64,000 bases of DNA from Leptolyngbya sp. O-77 (GCF_001548395.1 NZ_AP017367.1:5121001-5185000); one strand, 5' to 3'. Counted from the first letter of the stretch, positions 57,201 through 64,000 are shown. Made by a program: numbers and translations. The notes: generated by a model from the letters alone, not told the origin.

Positions 57201-58656
57201 CGGGCTGGAGTGGGATCAGGCGTGGAATATTACTGGCAAAACTTTCGCCTACACCAACCACAGCCTGCTGCCAGAGGCGCTGGACTCCAACCACTACTCG
57301 CTGCCAACGGTGCAAAAGCTGTTCCCGCGCCACTTCGAGATTTTGCTGGATCTCAACAGCCGATTTTTGGGCACGGTGCGCGAGCAGTGTCCCGGCGACG
57401 AAGGCAAGGTGATCCGCCTGTCACTGGTAGATGAGGCGGGCGAAAAGCACTTCCGCCTGGTGAATCTGGCACTGCTCAGTAGCTATGCGGTCAACGGCGT
57501 ATCGGTGCAGCACACCGACCTGCTGAAGCAAAAGTTCGCCGATTTCACTGAGCTAGCGCCGCAGAAATTTAGCAACCAGACCAATGGCGTATCGCCGCGC
57601 CGCTTTATCGCGCTGAGCAATCCGCCCCTGACTAATCTAATCACCCAAACGCTGAGCAACGGCTGGCTGACCCATCTGGAGACACTGAAGGAGCTGGAAA
57701 GCCGCGCCGATGATGCCGAGTTTCGGGCGCTGTGGCGACAGGCAAAGCTAGCAGCGAAACATGCTCTAGTGGCGTTGATCCAGCAGCAGTGGGGCCTGTC
57801 GGTGAATCCGATGAGCCTGTTTGACCTGCAAGCGAACGAAATCCACGAGCATAAGCGCCAGCATCTTAACCTGCTGCATGTGGTGACGCTCTACAACCGG
57901 ATCAAGGCGAATCCGGATGCTGCCTTCACGCCGCGTACCGTGCTGTTTGCAGGCAAAGCCGCGCCAGACTACGCCACGGCCAAGCTGATGATTAAGTTAA
58001 TCAACGCGGTGGCGGAAACGGTGAGTGCAGATGCCGAAGTGGGCGATCGCCTCAAGGTAGTTTTCATCAAAGACTTCACCATCAAAAATAGCCAGGTGAT
58101 TTTCCCGGCGGCCGATGTGGCGGAGTACATCGCCACAGCGGGCACCGAAGCCTCTGCCACGGGCAATCTGATCGCCGCCCTCAACGGTGGCCTGCTATTG
58201 GGCACGCTGGACGGCTCCAACCTGGAACTGGCAGATGCCGTCGGTGCAGAAAACAGCTTCCTGTTTGGACGCACGGCGGCGGAGTCTCTGCCGCTTTATG
58301 AAGGTGACCACAACCGCTATCACCTGTACGAGTCGCTGCCCGAACTGAAGCAGGCCATCGACCAAATTGCGTCGGGAGCATTCTCCTATGGCGACGGCGG
58401 CCTGTTCCGCCCGCTGCTGGATCGGCTACTCTACGGCGATCCCTACGGTGTGCTGGCAGACTACGCCGCCTACGTGGCCGCCCAAGATCGAGTCGCCACA
58501 GCCTACGGTGATGTTGAGGGCTGGACGCGCAAATCCATCCTGACAGCGGCGCGGGCGGGCTACTTTTCGAGCGATCGCGCGATTTACGGCTACAGCCAGT
58601 CCATCTGGAAAATTGCCACCAGCCCACTGCAAGCCTCGATCTCGATTCCTGGCTAG
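54226..58656 (+). CDS. Membrane fusion protein: PstS-like sensor, TPR, glycogen-phosphorylase-like pseudoenzyme
   Basis: 1476 residues. A signal peptide (about 1-31) leads to a PstS-like binding domain (about 70-315; VRIDGSPTMLPINQALKKYY, FRGEITDWSEVGG, DRPLDSDTRLAL). One membrane helix (about 349-370) is followed by basic residues, so the rest should be cytoplasmic: Val/Pro/Glu linker, three TPRs (about 447-548), a second VEPIMEP-rich linker, then a glycogen-phosphorylase fold (about 688-1476; YGIRYEFGIFDQD, TFAYTNHSLLPEALD, NGVSPRRF). The PLP Schiff-base Lys of the GNMKF motif is Ile1316 (GNLIA). The phosphate-site K-R before IHEYKRQ is Asn1204-Glu1205. NDTH has become NDTD (Asp976) and GLGNGGLGRL has Arg794. 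Catalysis is therefore not expected. A regulatory or glucan-binding role linked to an external ligand is inferred. Confidence 0.9.
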   Translation: MMRLQRFFPAFCLALCSTAAPMLLFSPVAIAAEIAPRIAQTAPAQPSLVLAETVLNPTAPDVVEDLLAEDLDVRIDGSPTMLPINQALKKYYEQEVAGSEVTIDASGTEAAIEKLIDGEIDLAAIARPLTRTEKAQGLKEIPISLEKIAVIVGKNNPFDGVLTVDQFAQIFRGEITDWSEVGGEPGAIRFIDRPLDSDTRLALGKYGILREGEVALGENVVQLEKDDTAEVIRLLGKDGISYAIASQLTNQTKARPVKIGVLQETLPEDAIYPYTVPRGYAYRDGSAAIASFLGLAQGETGQSAIAAAKLEEAKAIATGRVVKKVAEPVVETVAQAADDAVVAERRGLPGWLWLLLPLALLALAARWLGGWLAKRGPAVKDVQQSSMVPPPAPKTETQVEPVVTETVEPVVTETVAVEPVVAPQPVMEPVVPAEPVVAPRVVDVPTLFIQASKLVESGRYAEALPYLDEVVEAESNDAQIWLNRGLALAGLGRREPAIESFDRAIALQPDLTEAWIGKGETLVLLGREDDARAAFNKVVELRPTFVRPGYTPVPIVTPEPEVIAPVPTESPAVTEPEIVELISTEEVIELAEQPVSEAPVADSFEALKESVEEAVAPVVESVVEPVAETIEPKIDTATETITETVSEPVVEPIMEPVVEPIMEPIVEPVIEPIAEAVPETPVEPAGGTLKQAFLDALMHYCGKTLDTAEPWDKYMALSYVVRDRLLALRTPETDWATLGDRLVIELSAEYLPGPHLANNLFAMGLSPEAQTSLAELGIPLEDLIALEEEPGLGRGGLGRLMICYLDSLATATIPAIGYGIRYEFGIFDQDFSDGWQVEVVDEWLKNGNPWEIERPEAAVNVLFGGRSEAYMDADGRYRMRWVPDEAIRAIPYDTLIPGYRSGAASLLRLWKAETDENLSKVLYPSDMEEYGKEVRLRQQFFFVSASLQDAIRRHLEAGGSIDTLPDRITIQINDTDPIIAIPELMRLLMDGHGLEWDQAWNITGKTFAYTNHSLLPEALDSNHYSLPTVQKLFPRHFEILLDLNSRFLGTVREQCPGDEGKVIRLSLVDEAGEKHFRLVNLALLSSYAVNGVSVQHTDLLKQKFADFTELAPQKFSNQTNGVSPRRFIALSNPPLTNLITQTLSNGWLTHLETLKELESRADDAEFRALWRQAKLAAKHALVALIQQQWGLSVNPMSLFDLQANEIHEHKRQHLNLLHVVTLYNRIKANPDAAFTPRTVLFAGKAAPDYATAKLMIKLINAVAETVSADAEVGDRLKVVFIKDFTIKNSQVIFPAADVAEYIATAGTEASATGNLIAALNGGLLLGTLDGSNLELADAVGAENSFLFGRTAAESLPLYEGDHNRYHLYESLPELKQAIDQIASGAFSYGDGGLFRPLLDRLLYGDPYGVLADYAAYVAAQDRVATAYGDVEGWTRKSILTAARAGYFSSDRAIYGYSQSIWKIATSPLQASISIPG
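54309..54342. repeat. 34-bp palindromic repeat, copy 3 (diverged)
   Basis: 31/34 identical to the copy in ndhD3. It encodes AIAAEIAPRIA, in the same reading frame as copy 1 and likewise at the end of a signal peptide. Confidence 0.7.
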
Positions 58657-58710
58657 TCTCCTACTAGCAGGGGTTCAGGTTTGATGGTCGGGGTGTGAAA
58701 CAAACGCAAG

Positions 58711-58756
58711 AGACGCTGCGTGAACTGGAAGGTTTTACCCGATTTACGCAGCGTCT
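58711..58756 (+). terminator. Long hairpin after the fusion gene
   Basis: AGACGCTGCGT (58711-58721) pairs perfectly with ACGCAGCGTCT (58746-58756) over a 24-nt loop. There is no T-run, so it could be a transcript-end or processing hairpin rather than a classic terminator. It abuts the promoter dyad. Confidence 0.5.
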
Positions 58757-58791
58757 ATGAACTTTACACTCAGTTCATAAGCCCGTATAAT
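58756..58791 (+). promoter_or_regulatory. Sigma-70-type promoter with overlapping dyad upstream of the 131-residue gene
   Basis: TTTACA (58763-58768), 17 bp, TATAAT (58786-58791): near-consensus. The -35 box lies within the perfect 8-bp inverted repeat TATGAACT/AGTTCATA (58756-58763 and 58772-58779), a plausible operator. The leader to ATG 58917 would be about 118 nt. Confidence 0.7.
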
Positions 58792-58916
58792 CCACGCTTG
58801 AAAAAGGAAAAGTTATCGTCTTGATTTCATCACTTTTCGATGGTTTCAAGTAAAGCTGCCAGTTGGCATTTTTGAATGAATTCAAGTTGTTTCTGTTTTA
58901 GTACAAGAGGTTAGCA

Positions 58917-59312
58917 ATGGTGGGTACTGTCGTCGCCGAACTGGATGTTCACAGTCAGCGGAACTGCTATTTTTTCACGCCTGAGCAAATGGAGAAGCTG
59001 CAAAAGGAAGTTGCGGTTTCCACCGTGTTAGAGCCGGGTGTTTACACGCTGAAAATCAAGAGTGGAACCTTTAGCTATCGCGGGCTGAGTGGACACTCTG
59101 GTGAGCCTCTGGTGCTGCTGTGGATTTATGGCGGACCATTCACCAATCGAGACACAGGGGTTTCTGTAGGCGCAACCTGGGTCTCGCTAAACGGCTACGA
59201 AGATGCTGTGACGCTAGAGGTCAAGGGGCAGACTACCGTGTCTGCTTTCTTTTTTGACACCTATCTGGAGGACAACAGTGGTGAACTTTTTTTAACCGTC
59301 GCCAAGCACTAG
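58917..59312 (+). CDS. Stand-alone beta-rich domain protein shared with the downstream sensor protein
   Basis: A 131-residue cytoplasmic protein without signal peptide. It aligns along its length with the last ~130 residues of the gene at 59522: NCYFFTPEQMEKLQ against NCLLLSDPEISRIQ, LEPGVYTLKIKSGTFSYR against LEPGKYAIRITEGAFDYK, GHSGEPLVLLWIYGG against GHPGEPWVILWIYNG, and FFFDTYLEDNSGE against FFVDTHLEDNEGV. The pattern suggests a jelly-roll-like fold. I know no Pfam name for it. It sits between two PstS-like/TM fusion genes and has its own strong promoter. Confidence 0.8.
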   Translation: MVGTVVAELDVHSQRNCYFFTPEQMEKLQKEVAVSTVLEPGVYTLKIKSGTFSYRGLSGHSGEPLVLLWIYGGPFTNRDTGVSVGATWVSLNGYEDAVTLEVKGQTTVSAFFFDTYLEDNSGELFLTVAKH

Positions 59313-59521
59313 TTTTCTGAGTTTTCTAAGTGCTGTCCTGTCCACTGAGCAGTTTTCTGAGCGTTGATTCCGGGTTGATTCGCTGAGCGAAGTTGTAGCG
59401 AAAAGTACGATCCGTACCTTGGTAAGAGGGCACGCAGTTTCAACGGCTGTTTTCTTCTAAAGTTTCCTGCATTTCCTAACAGTTTCTCAATATTTGCTCC
59501 ATTTACTTCGGTTGATTAACC

Positions 59522-61909
59522 ATGCGTTTAAAATCTTCTGTCCTTCGACTGTCGGCTACAGTGCTGACGCTAGCCGCCGCCACAGATGCGATCGCCGCAT
59601 CGCTAAATCGCCGCCCCACGCTGATTTCCCAGGTGATTGCCCAGGCTCCTCGCTTTACCCTGCCCGACTCCCTGCCCGCAGATACCGTCGTGCGAGTCGA
59701 TGGCTCCAGCAGTATGCGGGTGCCCAATGAGGGGCTGAAGGGTCGCTTTGAGGGCAAATACAGCGGCTCTAGAGTAGAACTGGCCGAAAGCGGCAGTATC
59801 CCCGCGCTAGAGGCGCTCGACGCGGGCAATATTGACATCGCGGCCATCGGCCGTCCCCTCACCGAAGCCGACCGGGCCAAGGGCTTCCGAGAAGAAAAGC
59901 TAGAGCGCGAAAAGATTGCCATTATCGTCGGCCCCAACAGCGCCTTTGACGGCGACCTCACCTTTGAGCAATTCGCTCGGATGTTCAAGGGCGAAATCAC
60001 CAATTGGTCAGAAGTCGGCGGTCCGAACCTGCCAATTAAGTTTGTCGATCGTCCGGACTCCAGCGACACTCGCCTTGCTCTAAGTACCTACGATGTCTTT
60101 AAGGAGGTGTTTGCAGGTGCGCCGATTGCAGTCGGGGCGAACGGTGTGCAAGTTGCAGAAGACACCACCGAAGCAGTAACGGCGGAACTGGGCGAAAACG
60201 GCATCAGCTATGCGATCGCCGATCAGGCCATTGGCAACAGCGCCGTCAAGATTGTGCCCATGCACAAAACCCTGCCGGACGACCCCCGCTATCCCTACTC
60301 CCAGCCCCGCGCCTACGTTTATAAGGATTTGAACCCCGGCAGTGAGGCCTTGCTTGGGTTTGCTACCACCGCACCGGGTCAGGAAGTGTTTGCAGCAGCC
60401 AGTCCTGCGGCATCGCCTTCGCCCAGCCCGGTCGCTGAATCGCCGTCCCCCACACCGACTCCGACTCCCACGGAAATTGTTGCGGCTGCTCCAGCGGAAA
60501 CTGCTCCAGCACGGGGCGGCTTCCCCTGGTGGCTGTTGCCGCTGCTAGCAGCCGCGGGCGGCTTGCTGTGGTGGCTGACTCGTCCCAAAGCTGCGCCTGC
60601 GCCCGTAGTGGCCGCGCCGCCCGTGCCCCTGCCGCCCCCGGTGCGCCCCAGCAGCCGCGTAGTGCTAACGCCTTACAACTGTCGAGATGCCTACGCCTAT
60701 TGGGAACTGACGGACGATCAGAAGGCCGACCTGAAGCGTCGGGGCGGCCGCGACCTGAAGCTGAAACTGCTGGACGTGACGGACATCGACCTGAGCCGTC
60801 AAGAGCCGCACAGCGTCCAGATGTTCGACGTGGCAGACACCGACCAGGATCGCCACCTGCCCATTGCCGTGGACGACCGCGATTATCTGGTGGAAGTGGG
60901 CTATACCACCGCCGATGGCACCTGGCTTCCCGCAGTACGCTCTGAGCATGTGCGCGTCCCCGCTTGCCCGGTAGAAGCAGCTGATATTGCGCCTGTGGCG
61001 GCGATGCCCGAAACCCGCGAAGTTATCCAGGCAACTCGTGTCCCCGGTGCAGCAGTGCTCGGGGGCGCGGCGGCCGCAGGGGCAGCGCTGGTGGGGCTGG
61101 CAGGCAGGGACAAGACTGGCCGCATCGTGCTAACCCCCCGCGATTCCAAAACCGCCTACGCCTATTGGGAAGTGCCTGATGAGCAAAAGGCAGACCTGAA
61201 AGCGAAGGGGGGGCGCGACTTTAAGCTGAAGCTATATGACGTGACCAACATTGACCTGGACAAACAATCGGCCCACGATGTCAAAACCTATGACGTGTCG
61301 GAGCTAGACCAGGATTATCATGTGCCTATTAGCACGCCCGATCGCGACTATCTGGCCGAAGTCGGCTACACCACTGCCGATGGCACTTGGCTCCCTGCTG
61401 CTCGGTCGGAGCATGTGCGCGTTCCTTCGGTGTTTGCCGATGGGGTTCCAGCCGCAGGCGCGGTGCTGGGGGGCGTAGCGGCGGGTGGTGCGGCGATCGC
61501 CAGTTTAACCCAGCCGACCTACACCTCCGTCGCCGACCTGAAGGTAGACAGCAAGGCAAACTGCCTCCTGCTGAGCGATCCCGAAATCAGCCGCATTCAG
61601 AACGACATCGCGGTCAAGGCAGATCTAGAACCCGGCAAGTATGCTATCCGCATCACGGAAGGAGCCTTTGACTACAAAGCCGAAGCCGGCCATCCGGGCG
61701 AACCGTGGGTCATCCTGTGGATCTACAACGGCAAGGTGATCAACCAGAAGACGGGCGTTCCTGTCGGCGCAACCTGGTCTACGCTGAACGGCTACGACGA
61801 CGTGCTGCACCTGGAAGTGCTGGAACCGGCCAAGCTAGATGCCTTCTTTGTGGATACTCACTTGGAGGACAACGAAGGCGTTGTCAAAGTGGTGGTGACC
61901 AAGGAATAG
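59522..61909 (+). CDS. Membrane fusion protein: PstS-like sensor, two DUF4912-like repeats, C-terminal beta domain
   Basis: This 795-residue protein has a signal peptide (about 1-26), a PstS-like domain (about 55-285; VVRVDGSSSMRVPNEG, AAIGRPLTEADRAKG, FKGEITNWSEVGG, DRPDSSDTRLAL), and a Pro/Ser/Thr linker. One membrane helix (about 335-355, WWLLPLLAAAGGLLWWL) is followed by RPK. Two repeats (about 378-482 and 537-640) share AYAYWE, GRDLKLKLLDVTDIDL/GRDFKLKLYDVTNIDL and LVEVGYTTADGTWLPA; I read them as DUF4912. The final 130 residues match the 131-residue neighbour. The N-terminal half parallels the protein encoded at 54226, so the two are paralogous sensors with different cytoplasmic outputs. 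Ligand and function are unknown. Confidence 0.85.
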   Translation: MRLKSSVLRLSATVLTLAAATDAIAASLNRRPTLISQVIAQAPRFTLPDSLPADTVVRVDGSSSMRVPNEGLKGRFEGKYSGSRVELAESGSIPALEALDAGNIDIAAIGRPLTEADRAKGFREEKLEREKIAIIVGPNSAFDGDLTFEQFARMFKGEITNWSEVGGPNLPIKFVDRPDSSDTRLALSTYDVFKEVFAGAPIAVGANGVQVAEDTTEAVTAELGENGISYAIADQAIGNSAVKIVPMHKTLPDDPRYPYSQPRAYVYKDLNPGSEALLGFATTAPGQEVFAAASPAASPSPSPVAESPSPTPTPTPTEIVAAAPAETAPARGGFPWWLLPLLAAAGGLLWWLTRPKAAPAPVVAAPPVPLPPPVRPSSRVVLTPYNCRDAYAYWELTDDQKADLKRRGGRDLKLKLLDVTDIDLSRQEPHSVQMFDVADTDQDRHLPIAVDDRDYLVEVGYTTADGTWLPAVRSEHVRVPACPVEAADIAPVAAMPETREVIQATRVPGAAVLGGAAAAGAALVGLAGRDKTGRIVLTPRDSKTAYAYWEVPDEQKADLKAKGGRDFKLKLYDVTNIDLDKQSAHDVKTYDVSELDQDYHVPISTPDRDYLAEVGYTTADGTWLPAARSEHVRVPSVFADGVPAAGAVLGGVAAGGAAIASLTQPTYTSVADLKVDSKANCLLLSDPEISRIQNDIAVKADLEPGKYAIRITEGAFDYKAEAGHPGEPWVILWIYNGKVINQKTGVPVGATWSTLNGYDDVLHLEVLEPAKLDAFFVDTHLEDNEGVVKVVVTKE

Positions 61910-62047
61910 CGCGGGTTCGCATTTCATTCACCTGTTTTTAGCCTGTTTTTAGAGCGATCTCATAAGCGGCATGGAACAAGTCGAGTGTTTCCGTGCCGCT
62001 TACGTTTTTGACCTCGTTGCCATGAGATATCAGGAGGCCTTGATTCC

Positions 62048-62090
62048 CAATCTAAAATCCAAAATCTAAAATCCGAAATCCAAAATCCCC
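62048..62090. repeat. AAAATCY heptamer array
   Basis: CTAAAATCCAAAATCTAAAA and further units (CCGAAATCCAAAATCCCC) run between the convergent sensor and TldE-like genes. Confidence 0.75.
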
Positions 62091-62103
62091 AAAACCCACA
62101 CCC

Positions 62104-63414
62104 TTACAGTCGCCCTGTCACCGATAGCCCTCCCACCACCACCGACGGCGTATAGCAAGAGCCATTCCATTCGGCATCGCCGCCCAATTCAATCAGGTTT
62201 CGCAGCGCCGTGTAGACATTTCCTGCAACCATTGTGTCCTTGACGCGACCCACCACCTCACCGCGCCGCACTCGATAGCCCAGATCGACATTGATCGAAA
62301 ATTCGCCCGAAATGCCTGCGCCGCCGCCCAGCATTTGATCCACGATAATGCCGTCTTCTATGGTTTCCAGCAGGCTTTCCAGTGGCTTGAAGCCGGGTTC
62401 GACAATCAGGTTGAACAGGCCCGGCGTGGGATAGCTGCCCAGTCCTGGACGAAAGCCGTTGCCTGTGGTGCCGCTGCTGAGGGCGCGACCAATCGTGCGA
62501 TCGGTATAGAAGAGTTGTAATGCGCCCTCTTTGACAAAGGTAATCGGCTGCGTAGGGCTGCCTTCATCGTCGAAGGGACAGCTAAAGGGGCCGATGTCGG
62601 GATGCTGAGACAGCGTGAGGCGCGAGTCCATGACGGGTTCGCCGAGGCGATCGCTCCAGGGCGAGGCCCGCTCGATCACCTGCTTGCCGTTCATGGCAGA
62701 TTGCACCGTGCCCCAGAGCATGTCTGCGGCTTTGGAGGTGAACAGCACGGGCACTTTGCCCACGGGCGGCGCGGTGTTGCGTTGCGCCCAATCCAGCCGC
62801 TGCAAAATCTGCTGCGCCAGGGAAACCGGGTCGAGAATGCCGCGCTCGGTCTGCCCGTCTGCCACGCTGAGAAAATCTTCACCGCGAATCCACTCTGCCG
62901 CCATGTAGCAGCTTAGCGTGGTGTCGGTATAGCCGCAGTCCAGCCCGTTGGAGTTGATCAGCCGCGTGGTTTCCACGTCGCACTCCCAGTCCGCCGTGCA
63001 GAGCGCTTCGGGATATCGTTCACGCACCAGGGCGATCGCCTCTCGTCCCCATTCCACTAGTTGTTCGATGGGTACGCCCACCCCCAAATCGGGATACTGC
63101 TTGGGATGGGCCGGAGCCAGTTCGATCGTCTCTGGCTCACTCAGCTGACTGAGGGCGATCGCCCGTTCCACCAGCGCGGCTGCATCCACCGGCCCGTAGG
63201 CCACCGCCAGCCCCGGCCGCCCATCCCGCCACAGCCGCAGCGCAGTTCCCTCTGCCTGTGAAGTTTCCAACTGCTTCAGCCGATTGGCCTCAAAAAACAC
63301 CGGCCGCGATAGCGATTGCGACTCATACACCTCCGCCGCCTCGGCCCCAGACCGCAGCGCCAATTCCAGCAGTTGTTCTGCCAGGGATAGGGGTGAGGTC
63401 GGACGTGGAGGCAT
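62104..63414 (-). CDS. TldD/PmbA family protein (PmbA/TldE-like subunit)
   Basis: This 436-residue protein has the N-terminal half AEQLLELALRSGAEAAEVYE and the C-terminal modulator-of-gyrase fold with KVPVLFTSKAADML, DEGSPTQPITFVKEGALQLF, GGGAGISGEFSINVDLGYRV and VGRVKDTMVAGNVYTALRNL. The HExxxH zinc motif of TldD is absent, so this is the TldE/PmbA-type partner of the TldD-TldE protease, which matures peptides. The partner tldD is not in the window. Confidence 0.9.
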   Translation of the reverse strand: MPPRPTSPLSLAEQLLELALRSGAEAAEVYESQSLSRPVFFEANRLKQLETSQAEGTALRLWRDGRPGLAVAYGPVDAAALVERAIALSQLSEPETIELAPAHPKQYPDLGVGVPIEQLVEWGREAIALVRERYPEALCTADWECDVETTRLINSNGLDCGYTDTTLSCYMAAEWIRGEDFLSVADGQTERGILDPVSLAQQILQRLDWAQRNTAPPVGKVPVLFTSKAADMLWGTVQSAMNGKQVIERASPWSDRLGEPVMDSRLTLSQHPDIGPFSCPFDDEGSPTQPITFVKEGALQLFYTDRTIGRALSSGTTGNGFRPGLGSYPTPGLFNLIVEPGFKPLESLLETIEDGIIVDQMLGGGAGISGEFSINVDLGYRVRRGEVVGRVKDTMVAGNVYTALRNLIELGGDAEWNGSCYTPSVVVGGLSVTGRL

Positions 63415-63495
63415 AGGCGGGGTTTTGGGAAAGTGGTAATGGAGCGATAGAGAGGGAAGGCGGGGAGACGGGGAGAGCGGATCTTCATCCTTGCC

Positions 63496-64000
63496 TCAGC
63501 CCAGCACCCGCTCCGCTAGCAGCCAGAATCCCTTAAATTCCTCCGCCTGCGGATCGGTTTGCACGGCGATGAAATGGATGCCGCTAGCTTTGGTTTTGGC
63601 CATTTCAAACTGGGCGGCTTCTTGCTGGAGGGCGGCCGTCGTTAGGGTTGCCAAAATCCAGGAGTCGCTGCCGCCCGTTTCCAAAAGCAGTTGGGGTGGC
63701 TTGGATTCAGGCAGATATTTCACGTAGGCGAGTTCCAGCCCCGACATCCAGGCGGCGAGGGGCAAAGCGCGGCTGGAAAACAGCAGCAGACCCGGAACAG
63801 GAATGTCAGGGGCGAGTCCGGCTAGCGCCAGCGGAAACGATTCCCCAAAGTCGATCGCCCACTCGCTCAAATCGTCAAACGCTGCCGCCTCCAGCGTGAC
63901 AAAGGCCCACTTTTCGCCAATCAGGGCATCGGGGAGGGGCTGGGGCGTGGGGTTGGGCAGCAGCACGGAGGGGTTGCCGCCGGCCTGATAGTTGGGCATC
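63496..64000 (-). CDS. Tab2/Atab2-like RNA-binding protein, N-terminal part outside window
   Basis: The frame covers about 167 C-terminal residues and may continue beyond the right edge. Blocks fit the Tab2 family: PQPLPDALIGEKWAFVTLEA, PGLLLFSSRALPLAAWMSGL, LLLETGGSDSWILATL, FEMAKTKASGIHFIAVQTDP and GFWLLAERVL. Tab2/ATAB2 proteins promote translation or assembly of photosystem I (and II) core subunits. The Met at 63999 is probably internal, because family members are usually longer. Confidence 0.75.
   Translation of the reverse strand, partial: MPNYQAGGNPSVLLPNPTPQPLPDALIGEKWAFVTLEAAAFDDLSEWAIDFGESFPLALAGLAPDIPVPGLLLFSSRALPLAAWMSGLELAYVKYLPESKPPQLLLETGGSDSWILATLTTAALQQEAAQFEMAKTKASGIHFIAVQTDPQAEEFKGFWLLAERVLG

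Noticed and set aside
56491..57333. Minus-strand frame of 280 codons
   Set aside because: It is antisense to the phosphorylase-like domain, with no motifs.
54226..58656. Idea that the fusion is a chimeric assembly of pstS-like and glgP genes
   Set aside because: The frame is continuous through linkers of matching Val/Pro/Glu repeats, codon use is uniform, and the phosphorylase part is itself non-canonical, so it is not simply the normal glgP joined by mistake.

Overview
The window is cyanobacterial chromosome. It carries psbV (cytochrome c550), chlP, an NDH-1MS CO2-uptake operon (ndhF3-ndhD3-cupA-cupS), an NblS/Hik33-type kinase, a CAAD/CURT-type protein, a Tab2-like gene and both GOGAT subunits. 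The palindrome GCGATCGC (HIP1) recurs inside and outside genes. GC-rich coding sequence and gene content fit a filamentous Leptolyngbya-like lineage, possibly thermotolerant; that placement is inference. I see no prophage, CRISPR array, rRNA operon or intact insertion sequence.

Layout. 0-16 kb: a D-Ala-D-Ala dipeptidase (cut by the left edge) coupled to a GGDEF protein, a 1.8-kb gene-poor stretch, alaS with a frameshift, a GluR0-like ligand-gated K+ channel, a GT4 glycosyltransferase, nblS, mutY, small housekeeping genes, a CheY-like regulator and psbV. 16-33 kb: a WD40 protein, DUF924, an amidase, HPPD, a CAAD protein, a GT2 transferase, a chimeric AbiEii-like remnant, an MscS channel overlapping queG, then gltD and gltB separated by an opposite-strand coiled-coil gene. 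33-39 kb: the NDH-1MS operon on the minus strand. 39-44 kb: ppiB, a P-type ATPase and a CNNM/CorC protein, all broken by homopolymer-length indels. 44-54 kb: tRNA(CAU), pyrE, an alcohol dehydrogenase broken by a small inverted-repeat insertion, chlP, unknown proteins, a CocE-type hydrolase and a TPR protein. 62-64 kb: a TldE/PmbA-like protein and a Tab2-like protein cut by the right edge.

The most unusual locus is 54.2-61.9 kb, three consecutive plus-strand genes. The first encodes 1476 residues: signal peptide, PstS-like solute-binding domain, one membrane helix, TPRs, and a nearly full-length glycogen-phosphorylase fold. That fold has lost the PLP Schiff-base lysine and other active-site residues, so it looks like a membrane-tethered pseudophosphorylase linked to an extracytoplasmic ligand sensor. 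The third gene has the same N-terminal plan (exported PstS-like domain, one helix) but carries two DUF4912-like repeats and a C-terminal domain that also exists alone as the second gene. I infer a sensor module connecting an extracellular, possibly phosphate-like, ligand with glycogen metabolism; this has not been shown.

Small mobile or palindromic elements are common: three copies of a roughly 90-bp MITE-like element, another 110-bp MITE-like element, three copies of a 34-bp palindromic repeat inside coding sequences, purine-rich inverted-repeat insertions in gltB (in frame) and adh (frame-breaking), and AAAATCY heptamer arrays.
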